23,060 nucleotides of DNA from Syncephalis fuscata. Taxonomy: Eukaryota > Zoopagomycota > Zoopagomycetes > Zoopagales > Piptocephalidaceae. Positions within the stretch are counted from its first letter, which is position 1. Every line of letters starts with the position of its first letter. The stretch lies in assembly GCA_025786725.1 (NCBI GenBank), contig JAHLTZ010000140.1, forward strand, positions 1 through 23,060, read 5' to 3'. The notes beneath the pieces are model-generated. The model was not told where the DNA came from. It made no database searches and was given only the letters and a program-made list of their open reading frames with translations. Below are positions 8,953-18,502 of the stretch, one piece after another. The position numbers were made by a program, and so were the translations under genes.

Positions 8953-10420
8953 TTAAGGCTTCTGGCCATAAAAGTAATAAGCATGAACAAGCGTTCTATG
9001 CTCATCGCAGTCTTGCCATAGCTCGTCGAGAAGCTTGTCGTATTCCTCTTCCGATGAAACGACACCAATAATAGCGGCCAATTTTTTCAGGCTACGTAAT
9101 GCCTCATCGATATTGTTGCGCATCATACGACCAGAAATGCCAGCCCATTCGCCCACGGGAAATTCTACAATGCGCGCCTGAATCTCTATGTAGCCAGCTC
9201 GTTTCATTAGTTTGTCAAGACGACGAATAATGGAAAGATCAAGGCCACGATAAGCAAAACACTGCTCGACAATCTTATTTACGCGATAGCCGATATCACC
9301 GACATTCTGAAAGCTGAAGTCGGTATCAGCCAGCTCGAGAAAACCGCCAGACTGTGTAATGCGAAACAGTTCGCCTACATGTGTTGGCCAGAAAGACGCG
9401 GGGATGGCACCACTCATCAAGCGTTGGTGAACAAAGTCGTAGCGATTCGAAGAGAATGACAATCCTAATATAGCAAATAAAAGGTAAATAATCGAGTATA
9501 TATCATTTATATTAGTTGTATTTACCTTCCAGTATATTTCCCAATTCAAAAGCACAATTGTTTGGCATGTCTGTTTGCATAAAAATGTCGGCAATATCAA
9601 CGCCAATTAGGCTGGCCTTTGGATAATCGCGCGCCACTTCCTTCATCCACATACCGGTGCCACAGCCCACGTCTAAAATCCGTTTTGGGTCGTTGACTGG
9701 CGCGAGGTATGTGCGACGAAGTACATAGCGAATAATGTTGTGCTGCGTATTGAGTCTATCCGTTTCATCAAGATCTGTAGGCCATAAATAATTGGCCATA
9801 TCTTCATTTAGCATACGGCGGCCATCTTGCCAAATGTATTTAGCTGGCACAATGCTTGTTGAGCTATTGGAACCTGTTGTACTATGGTCATTGTTGTCGG
9901 ATTTAATCAGCTTAGGATAGCAGTTTTCGTGGCCGAAAGAACCGCCTTCGCTATGACTACGCATCATACCATTAGAAAAATCGTTGGCACTACTGTAACT
10001 ATTGCTATGCGTGTGCGGCCCCTTTACTTGACAAGGAACGTAGTTGGTATCAAGTAGTGCATGGGCGACACAATCTGCACATCCACCGCAGTGCACGAAA
10101 CCATTGGAAAACTTTTGAATATGTTCGCCAATATTTGCGGTCATTTGGTCCATACTACGATTATTGTGGACGTGTGCGGATGTTAAATCAACGCTTAAAC
10201 CAAGATGCGATTTATTGCGTCGTATTCCCGGAATACTTTGTAGAAATTTAGAACCTTTCTTGGTTCCAGGATCAGCTGTAGGAAGTACTTCATGCTGCAG
10301 CTGTTGCATACACAATGGTGATGGGCGTCGATGCTGATGAGGCTGTCGACGGCAAGCATGCTTTCGCGCAGCTTTTGAATCACTTGCCGTGCTTTTACGT
10401 GATGATGTAGTATTGCCCAT
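8953..10420 (-). CDS. SAM-dependent methyltransferase, UMTA/LaeA-like (2 exons)
   Basis: Predicted class I SAM-dependent methyltransferase, paralogous to the gene at 1155-3676; substrate unknown. Exon 1 is 10420-9526 and exon 2 is 9464-8953; the 61-nt intron (GTAAAT...ATTAG) splits a Gly codon, giving 468 aa. The start is Met-Gly-Asn-Thr-Thr-Ser-Ser-Arg-Lys, a textbook N-myristoylation context, followed by a basic Arg/His/Lys stretch to residue 32. Residues 33-195 are low-complexity with a Cys cluster (HCGGCADC, 110-117). The family entry motif WQDGRRMLN is at 197-205, DETDRLNTQH near 218-227, SAM motif I (ILDVGCGTGMW) at 248-258 and IGVD at 272-275; SGGFLEL and PVGEWAG follow in exon 2. It is convergent with the paralogue across a 5.3-kb repeat-rich island. 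Domain call strong; membrane anchoring inferred. Confidence 0.9.
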
Positions 10421-12300
10421 GATGTTTGTCGCTCACTTATTAATCTTTTTTTCTCTTTCTCTTGTTTCTTCTATTGCTACACAGCGGGGTCAGAAAAGCG
10501 GGGAAAGAACAAGTCGGATTGAACTGAGCCGGTAAATAAGCGGGCGATCAATAACACCAGAAATACGCAATTCAAGCCACAGTCGTACACAATAGGAAGC
10601 TGACGTCTAGCGCCGAACCGGTACTGTTCTTAGTAAAGATTGATATCACGTGCCAAACCAGCTGTATTACGCTGGAACGTAATTGTCTATAGGAATAAAA
10701 AGCAGTGCTGCTGTATAGTGAAGGATAATATTAAACGCCTAATCAAATGTTATACCAAAATTTAGTATCTATAGACTGTTTATTCAAGCGGACAAGAACG
10801 AGGTTCAAATATCAAAATCAAAAGTCGTTACTCGATAGGCAAGGCGTAATAATGCTCAACCAGTTTTGGTACCAAAATAAATGTCAGCTGAATTGACCAG
10901 CATGCCGACTTTGGTTTATTGTATCACCATCACGTCCACCACAGACCATGAACGAAGAAATAAACCATCAAAAAGTACTTACCCGTGCGTATTTAAAAGA
11001 ATATAGTCGGATATTATATAGCTATTGTTGCTATTTAAGTAGCGGCTACGTAAAATGAGAACTACAATCTAACGCTTGATTGAGAGCACAGTATTGAGTC
11101 GTTATATAGTGTGAGAGGAGAGTAAACGGGAATAAACGAAAAATAATAGCGTTAAGGCGTGTAACGGTTAGGTTCAATAAAAGGCGCCGAGAAAATGAAG
11201 TAAGAAGCAGGCCAAGGAGCGCAACGTTAAGCTCTGGCCGTAAATATCTGAAAAAAAGTTAGTAGGATGATGGAGACGGAATAATACTGGTGTAACAAAT
11301 ATCTTGAAACGACGGCAAGTTTCGTGTAGGATATTTGTTTGGAGAATTAGGAAAATAGAAACGAGAAAGATAGAAAGAGTGGGAAATAGAGCGATAGATA
11401 GAAGAAGAGGAAGAAAAGAATACGCAGTATATCAACGTATAGTTGGACAAATAGTGCCAATGCTATTGGTGCCGATAATAATAGCAGTACTAATCGTAAT
11501 GGTAATAAAAATGGAATGATTGGCGATGGCAAAAGAAAACATCCGAATGCAAGACGGCGTCCGCGTGTCTATTTTAACCATGTTCTCGTCCTAAACAACT
11601 ACAAAATGCCGCATTGTTCATTCATTGGACCCATTAGGGTAACGAGCTGATACTGATTACGAGGATGGTCGGCGATGGCAGCAATAACAGAAATGGAAAT
11701 GCATGAGCAGCAGCAGCAGCATTTGTAGGCCATGTACTATTCAGCTGCACACAGCAGTGTAATGCATGTGCCGTCCATTCGTTGGTCTATTGCTTCTGAC
11801 ATCTTTGATTTCGTCGTTTGATTTGTACGCAAAAGGCGGAGGCACTAACGTGTGCCAATACGCGTTTCGTATGCATGCGGACCAGTTTTGCTGAAAAAAA
11901 TTCCTAGCATGTGCCCCTTGTGGCCTTGGGTGCGACTGTTTTCCCTCTTCACTTGCTTGCTCGCTACTACTCACTTGCTAGTGTTGTACTGCTTTGGCCG
12001 CTAAATGATAATAAAATGACATGATAGGCCTAAAGGGTCGAGTTAAAAGCTTAGTTGGGACCGCTGAGTGTTTATTTGACGATTTCAGTGAAGTATACAC
12101 GTGCACATTGCTTTCATGCAACCAAAAAAACGATGTCTTGCGCGATTGGTAAATTTTATTAGACACGCTTCACGGACGTGCGTGGTTGGCCTTACTCACC
12201 CGTGCTTACAGACCAACGACGTCATTGTCGTAACGGTGCATGAGCGTGGGCAGACAAATAGAAAATACTGGGTCTCAAAAAGCAGTATTTCATGACCACT
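10421..12300 (-). other. long upstream/leader region of methyltransferase 2
   Basis: Nearly 1.9 kb that is GC-richer than the flanking intergenic DNA. On the minus (sense) strand, 10440-10470 and about 11250-11450 are pyrimidine-rich, resembling the leader of methyltransferase 1. The 11740-12260 part is dense in CATGTG, CACGTG and GCATGC-type hexamers. A TGCACCGTT motif (minus strand, 12232-12240), followed by a CRE-like TGACGTC, recurs as TGCACCGTT...TGATGTC at 643-664 upstream of the paralogue. Interpreted as promoter plus long leader. A (CAG)4 run lies at 11708-11719. Confidence 0.4.
11402..11650 (+). other. open frame without start, Asn/Ser-rich (possible exon)
   Basis: An 82-codon frame with no ATG near its left end runs from after a TAG to TGA at 11648-11650. 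It encodes a Lys/Arg-rich start, an Asn/Ser/Gly-rich middle and an Arg-Pro segment (ARRRPRVYFNH). It could be an exon of an unrecognised plus-strand gene or a by-product of the purine-rich strand of the leader. No partner exons were found. Confidence 0.15.
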
Positions 12301-13368
12301 TTGATCTTAGCAGAAGGCCTTGTTCGTAAGTTTTTCATTTAATAGTACATTAACCATAAACAACTTGTTACAGAAAATATTTATATTATAGATAATGTTT
12401 ATTTGTCCACAAGGGGCTCGTATACAATACATCGATTCTAATCGCGATAGCATTGCTTAAAGCATTGTTTAGCAAGTGGAGTACTACCGATAAAGCAATA
12501 ACAAACTCTTCTGAGGTTGCACGGTTATACAGTAACCCGTAATGGCAAAAACAGACGCTATAGATTTATGTTAGTACTATTAATCTGTTTTAAAACTGTT
12601 GCTATCCTTTTTTCAATTTTTCATATTGATTAAACCTTTTGTTTTTTGTATCGTATTTAAAACACTCTTGCTTGATGTTACACCAGTTGTACCAGTATTT
12701 AACTTATGGTCTAATAGAAATCATAATGTAATAAATACAATAACACATGGTTACTGTATTTTATTTCATAGTAATAATTACATGGGGCACAATGAGTGAA
12801 AGAAAAGATTTAAAATTTAAGTTTACAATTACATCTTTAGTATAGCTGGCCAAATAAAATGAAAAACATATGCTAAGTGCGCAACATCTACGTAAATTAA
12901 ACGTTATTCAATAGTTATAGCACAATATAATGATAAACTAATAATAATAAACTGCTTACTGTAAAGCTATGCCATGCTAATAAAGCAGCCACTAATAAAG
13001 CTATTGCTGTAGTAGATATGGTTGTTTTTCACGCCTATTCTAGCCATTACTACAAAACTATTTTATTTTATGTTTCCAGCTTCAAGATGGAAACAAAAAA
13101 ATTATAACTTAATAATAAACGTCCATCGGTTTTTAACACTGAGAAGTGTCATTTGTTGAAGCATCACTATGTCAACTCCGTTTGAATTAGTTGAAGTTGA
13201 GCCAGTCTGTACTATTTTCAATATTCGATATTAGAGTTAATAGATGTTAAATAGCATTTTCATGTTACTTACAATAAAATATAATAAACAGATAAATGTT
13301 AATCCATATTATTGTTGCAGTAAGTATTCAAAGCATTATAATTTGATATTTAATGTCATTTACTATTC
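12301..13368. other. AT-rich intergenic region with possible relics
   Basis: No supported gene. A 66-codon plus-strand ORF (12599-12799) is hydrophobic at its start and unrecognised. The minus strand of about 12850-13060 reads as a degraded membrane segment rich in Ala/Leu, with frame interruptions, weakly like the ORF at 7612-7830. Confidence 0.35.
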
Positions 13369-13450
13369 TTCATCATGTTCAATAGATTGGATGTTATTAA
13401 ATAGCCACTTTAACCACAAATCATATTAAATGGCTAACAGATTCAACTAA
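13369..13450 (+). repeat. dispersed repeat R2, copy 3 (partial)
   Basis: Near-identical to 8187-8262 over CATCATGTTCAATAGATTGG and ATGTTATTAAATA, then diverging slightly through CACAAATCATA and AATGGCTAA. The same reading frame (SCSIDWMLLN) is preserved. Lies 230 bp upstream of the Fanzor-like 3' region copy B. Confidence 0.65.
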
Positions 13451-13681
13451 ATTGTATAATAATGTTAAATGATACACTATTTTATACAATGATGCAGTTT
13501 ATTTAATTCAATTAGCAAGTACTAAATTAAAGTTAAAAACGAAATGCTACATAGCATGTATATATTAGTGCAACAACACTAGCACAATCAAATAAAACAA
13601 TTGACTAAATAATTGCTAATATCATTACTAAAATAGCTAATGTGGTTGTAATTGTAGTAAATGTAGCTCATTGTAATATGT

Positions 13682-13900
13682 TAATATTTAGTCAATTTTT
13701 CTACACATGACGAACAATAACAATCAACCTCAAATGTTCCAAAGAAATCAAACAGTATGTTACATTATTTATTTAAATTAATTTATTAATAATATTTTAA
13801 TAGAAAGTAATATAATTATGTTGTGCATAACAATGGCATGACTTCAATTGAAATAAAACTTTGCTTTGGGGACTTGAAATAGGCGGCGCAAAGTAAAATT
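13682..13900 (+). repeat. conserved 3' region of Fanzor-like element (copy B)
   Basis: Matches the sequence downstream of the zinc-ribbon relic in copies A and C, beginning at the codons for the terminal Asn-Ile and stop (TTAATATTTAG) and running through GTTGTGCATAAC, CATGACTT and CTTTGGGGAC. It ends AAAGTAAAATTC, close to AAAGTAAAATGC in copy C. The zinc-ribbon coding part is missing, so this is a 5'-truncated copy or a short non-autonomous derivative. Confidence 0.6.
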
Positions 13901-13983
13901 CATTCATTATCATTATGATGATGGTTAAAAATAGCAGACTTGTTTGTCGCCTATTTCAATAACTAACCATAGTATTAGCCACC

Positions 13984-15974
13984 ATGACCACTACAAAGCC
14001 TATTGAACGACAGAATAAGCTGCTTTTTATACTGATTGACGGCGTCGGCGACGTGTCGGTCTCTTCTTTGGCGGGGAAAACACCTTTGCAAGCGGCACAT
14101 TTACCTCACTTGGACCGAATTGCGCGTATGTACAACTATTTATAAAGCATAAGTAACATGATTGTGAACACGTAATATCGTTGCTAGTTAAAGGTGTCAA
14201 CGGCTTGCTTGATCCAGTAGAGCCAGGACTGGCGTGTGGATCGGATACAGCCCATTTATCTTTGTTCGGCTACAATCCAAGGCAGTAAGTTTTATGTTAA
14301 CGATACCGTTTATTTATAAATATTAAAAATCCTACTAATATATATTGGATATTGGTAGATATTACCGCGGACGAGGAGCATTTGAATCGATGGGTGCTGG
14401 TCTTTCAATGATACCAGGCGATATTGCTTTCAAGGTTAGTAGACCAACTTTTATATTGGTTTTGTGTAGCGTCGATTCATACTAGGATTAGTCAAATTTT
14501 GCTACTCTAGACCGTGCATCCGGCATTGTTCTAAAACGTAGAGCGGATCGTAACTTTGAAGGCCTTGGACCACAATTATGTGCCGATTTAAACGGTCTGT
14601 AAGTACTTTGACTAGACGATAAACAATCATTACTATTATCATTGTTATACTAAATGTATCATTTAATAGCAAACTACCATCATTTCCTAACCATAGCGTT
14701 GCTGTTAAATATGCAACGGAACATAGGTAAGTGAATTTATTACTTATTGACCTATTACAAATCTAAGTGTTTTATCAATTAGATGTGGCGTTCGTGTTAG
14801 AGGTCCAGGTCTAACCGATATGATTACAGGTACAGATCCATTAAAAGACAAGTCAGTTACTTTAAATAATAATATAATAATACTAATTGACTTAATAGTC
14901 TTCCACTTGTCAAGTGTACACCGACTGATGATAGTGAAGAGGCCGAACTAACAAGCAAAGTAGGCTAACTCTAGCTGATAATGTAGTTTATATTAATAAT
15001 ATAGCAATGGGTGGCTGTTTAGCTTGTCAATGAGCTTTCCGACTGTATTTATAACATACTTGTCAATCATCCAATTAATGAGCAACGTGTAAAAGCGGGC
15101 AAATCTTTGGCCAATTGCGTTTTACTACGTGGATGTGGGTCTCGTATCAAGGTAATAGTTGATATGTTATAGAATTAATACTGAATAATGATATATAGAT
15201 GCCTACAGTAGAAGAAATACATGGGTTAAAATCATTTATGGTTGCGCCAACATGTATTATCGCCGGTTTAGGAGAAACCATTGGTATGGGTAAGTAAAGT
15301 ATTGTGTTGCAAGTAACCGCATTATAAACAGTTGTATAGATATTTGTGTGGTTCCGGGTGCTACTGGCGATTACTTTACCAATATTCTGGCTAAAGGAGA
15401 GGCGGTCACTGATAAATTATTGCATAGTGGTAAATTATTAGTAAATGGTGATGATAATTGTAATTAATTGTGAATATTAGAATCGCCGTATAATTTTGCC
15501 TTTTTACACATTAAAGCAGTTGATGATGCGGGACATGATAAAAATATTGAATACAAAGCAAGTAAATTGTAATAAATTTTAAATTGTATCATCTAACATT
15601 TTACAGATCCGATTCTTACAAGAAATTGATCAAATGATCGGTAAAGTTGTGGAGAAACTAGAGGATTATACAAAAGCATCGAGTGAACATAAGGTAGATA
15701 TTGGCTTGATTGCTTATTGGTCTAGCTATTTATTTAATATTTAATTGAATAGGTTACGCTCTGTGTGACGGGTGATCATTCAACGCCCGTGCTCTATGGC
15801 GATCATAGTTGTGAACCCGTTCCATTTACTGCATTACGCGTCGATCAGATGCCATTACCGCCAGACAATGTCGCAACATTCGATGAAATGGCTGCAGCCT
15901 ACGGTGGGCTGGGTCGTTTTAGTGGACAAGATGTCATGTCGTTACTGAAAACGCTCATGACCATGTCAAATTAG
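13984..15974 (+). CDS. apgM: 2,3-bisphosphoglycerate-independent phosphoglycerate mutase, archaeal type (13 exons)
   Basis: Interconverts 3- and 2-phosphoglycerate in glycolysis and gluconeogenesis; cytosolic, metal-dependent, alkaline-phosphatase superfamily. The start is in a perfect GCCACCATG context. Exons: 13984-14125, 14188-14284, 14359-14434, 14492-14598, 14670-14726, 14783-14851, 14899-14959, 15023-15151, 15199-15289, 15340-15429, 15481-15557, 15607-15693, 15753-15974, giving 434 aa with all phases consistent. Motifs: metal-binding DGVGD (19-23), GKTPLQAA (31-38), GVNGLLDPV, the catalytic Ser in CGSDTAHLS (Ser66), YYRGRGAFE, DDAGHD (321-326) and TGDHSTP (367-373). The length is near that of archaeal enzymes (about 400 aa). 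All introns are GT-AG except intron 11 (15558-15606), which needs a GC donor (GCAAGT) to keep frame. Its stop is 20 bases from that of the convergent NTAQ1 gene, so their 3' UTRs probably overlap. Confidence 0.93.
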
Positions 15975-15994
15975 TATTATTGATAGTAGCGTAG

Positions 15995-16968
15995 TTATAG
16001 CTTTTTTGTTGATTGAAATAATGCAAGAAAGTCATCTTCAGAATAAACCTGGCCAAAATGTTGTGCTGTGGTATTGCGCATATCAATATAAGCATCAAGA
16101 TTTGTCACGCCTAGTGTAAATAGAAAATATGATAGTTAATTGGCACGTAGATTGATTATAATTAGTTAACCACTTACGTTCAGAATATTCATTACTGATC
16201 AGTGGTGGATAATCGGGCGGTGGAGCTAGCCATGCTTTTGTTACTTTATCGATCTACAACAGTTTGTCATCAATTTGGTCTTCAGTCGCATTAAAATTTA
16301 CCAATTACCATGTGAGATCGATCAGATGAAAAGTGCTTAACATAATCAACTGCAGGTACAACTCGGAACTGCCTTTTTATTTGTTGTTAGTGAGTTCATG
16401 AGTTGTAAATAATAAAATTAATCCTTACCGCTGATAAATATTTAATAATTGCATGTTTGGCTTGAATGCCGCATCAACATACTTATGAAATAAGCAAGGA
16501 AAAGGCAGTAGTGCATCGAAATCGTAAACTATACAGCTAGTTTGATAGCATTTTAGTTGATATACAAATCTATTATTATTATTATTAATCCATTTACCTG
16601 CTTGCTGTCTGGTTAATCAATATAACATGATAGTCCTAGATATTAAATTATTGAATATCAATATACTTAACCGTATCAGTTTTCGTAGCAATCATCATTA
16701 CCCATATCACAAGTGTACTATCATCTCTAGAAGCCGACTGGGCCCATAACGGCACCTACAACGCAAGAAAATAAGTATGGGACGGAACTTACAGCTATTG
16801 CAAATCATATAATTACTAAGCACTTACTGCGCGACGCTCATTAGAAATAAAAACAACTAGCGCATTGCTGGTCGGGTCAACAGCAAGTAATTGCTTTGAT
16901 AAAAGATAAATATTTTCTTCGCAGTATTGCTTTGTATATTGAGTTTCACTTCGAGTCAATATTGTCAT
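15995..16968 (-). CDS. NTAQ1: protein N-terminal glutamine amidohydrolase NTAQ1 (7 exons)
   Basis: Deamidates N-terminal Gln to Glu on proteins or cleavage products, a tertiary-destabilising step feeding the Arg/N-degron pathway; a soluble, cysteine-protease-like amidase. Exons (minus): 16968-16828, 16755-16702, 16635-16598, 16536-16429, 16372-16309, 16253-16178, 16110-15995, in frame to 198 aa (human protein 205 aa). Introns are 55-72 nt, all GT-AG. Diagnostic motifs: YCEEN (catalytic Cys16), VVFISNERR, WDYHV split by intron 2 (His68), VYDFDALLPFPC (Asp83), FSSDRSHM and PPPDYPP before the C-terminus. The Cys-His-Asp triad is complete, so the enzyme should be active. Intron 3 carries an ATT run. 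The fit to the family is end to end. Confidence 0.94.
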
Positions 16969-17472
16969 TGTAATGTGTTGTGTGTTAATGATTGTGAGAA
17001 GAAAAGTATATTTTATTTAGTCAATGAGATTAATAATTACGTGCTATGTTGTTAACAAGGTCAGCGTGATCATTGATGTGTTTAATAACGGTCGTGCTGA
17101 TATGTGATTTTCAACCTATGCTTATTTTAATGATATACACGACATTGTTTTTATGGTTTTGCACACTGAAATGATATATTCTATTATTCAGTTATGCATA
17201 ACGTATACGTATTTAAATAAACTGTACATGGAAAGTATCAGAGATGCGACTGATGCCATCATCGGCGCACTGTTTACTATCAATTTGATACTGTTCGTAT
17301 TGTATTATCGGCCGATTATAGCGATTTAATCAAATTTAGCCAACATTTTATTTCGAACTACAATTTAATGGCTATATTAAATACAATTGACCATGCAGCG
17401 ATTAAACTTTCTACACTTATACAGATGATCAGAAAAACTACACTGATTATTAAATATACAAATGTCTTGGTT
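16969..17472. other. intergenic region upstream of NTAQ1
   Basis: AT-rich; presumed to contain the NTAQ1 promoter. The 61-codon plus-strand ORF 17368-17553 runs antisense into the Fanzor-like repeat and is not a gene. Nothing else recognised. Confidence 0.5.
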
Positions 17473-17683
17473 GCATTTTACTTTGCTTCTACATCTGTCC
17501 CCAAAGCACAATTTGTTCTAATCAGAGTCATGTCGTTATTATGCACACCATAGTTATATTACTTCCTATTAAAATACTGTTAATAAACTGATTTAAATGA
17601 AGAATGTAACATACTATTTGATTTCATTGAAACATTTAAGGCCGATTATTATTGCTGTTGGCTATGTGTAGAAAGATTGATTG
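17473..17683 (-). repeat. conserved 3' region of Fanzor-like element (copy C)
   Basis: The minus strand follows the zinc-ribbon relic and matches copies A and B through AATGTTTCAATGAAATCAAA, AGTATTTTAATA, AAGTAATATAACTATG, GACATGACTCTGATT and CTTTGGGGAC, ending near AAAGTAAAATGC. Confidence 0.6.
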
Positions 17684-17911
17684 AATATTAATAAAAGCCA
17701 TATGATTGCAATTTCATGTCATTCCGCATTTGTTGTTGTTACATTTATGTACAGTGTGGATTATTGCATCTGAATGGTCTCTTTTATTTTCTAATCTTCT
17801 ACTATTACATTCTGGATATCTTTGTGTTGTAAAATCAAGATTGCTATAATTAGTATAAAAAGTAGTTTATTAAACAACCACTTTTCCTATAACCAATCTG
17901 ACTAAATAAAA
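17684..17911 (-). pseudogene. Fanzor/TnpB-like nuclease relic, C-terminal zinc ribbon (copy C)
   Basis: Inverted copy of 6389-6619, roughly 80% identical by eye. The minus-strand coding segment 17839-17684 retains the layout TTQ-x-x-P-x-C, a KRDHSD block, KCNNNKCGMT and a terminal Asn-Ile. It has lost the first zinc-ligand Cys (TGC to TAT), carries an in-frame TGA where the conserved Trp was, and has lost the normal stop. As in copy A, the codon at the RuvC-III Asp position is AAT (Asn). Confidence 0.62.
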
Positions 17912-18502
17912 AAGTCAAATTACAATAGCCTCAGTGTCTTAAAAAGAAGTAAATTTGTTTTGATATTAATACAAAACGGGCTACGAACTAATCTTCAAAA
18001 CTATCACGGTTACACATATAAATTTAGTTGTCAATTGAAGCAAATAGAATATTCTAATGATGCGTTATTCTACTATTTTAGTTGAGCTATCATGCTGTGC
18101 TGTATTTAGCAGTAATATAAAATTGAAAATAATAATACCAGAATTCACACATGCTATTTAGATTTCCATAGAAGGACGTAGTTAACGACGATACATATTC
18201 AAAATAGGTAATAGTCATGCTTTAGGCCATACTATTTTAGTCGAATAATCATGTCACATTACAATCAGTAGTCATTGAGGTATAAAAATAAACAAACTTG
18301 ATGTTTCAAGTGTGCTATTTTGTATTCTACACTAATGAGCTTGACACATGATTTTGTATCAATGCCTGTTGAGTTCCAATCGGCTTGTGCCTAAATGATT
18401 ATAAATTCTACAGTAGTTAGTGTTTTTCTTCAAATTAGCATACAACTTAGTGTCTCAAATTTTACTTAGAAAAAATATATAGACAAAAATTCTGTTTTCA
18501 GT
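17912..18502. other. intergenic region upstream of kinase-like gene
   Basis: AT-rich with no supported gene. A short imperfect direct repeat (TACTATTTTAGT followed by ATCATG) occurs near 18070 and 18230. Presumed promoter of the downstream gene; no clear TATA placement was assigned. Confidence 0.45.

Noticed and set aside
11304-11532. ORFs on both strands of the purine-rich stretch
   Set aside because: Simple-composition shadows in a presumed leader, with no motifs and no Kozak-supported start.
12850-13060. Homology of a minus-strand hydrophobic segment to the ORF at 7612-7830
   Set aside because: Only about 40 bp around the H-L-A motif align and at modest identity; hydrophobic AT-rich sequence can match by chance.
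17368-17553. 61-aa plus-strand ORF
   Set aside because: It runs antisense through the conserved repeat copy C and has no counterpart in copies A or B.
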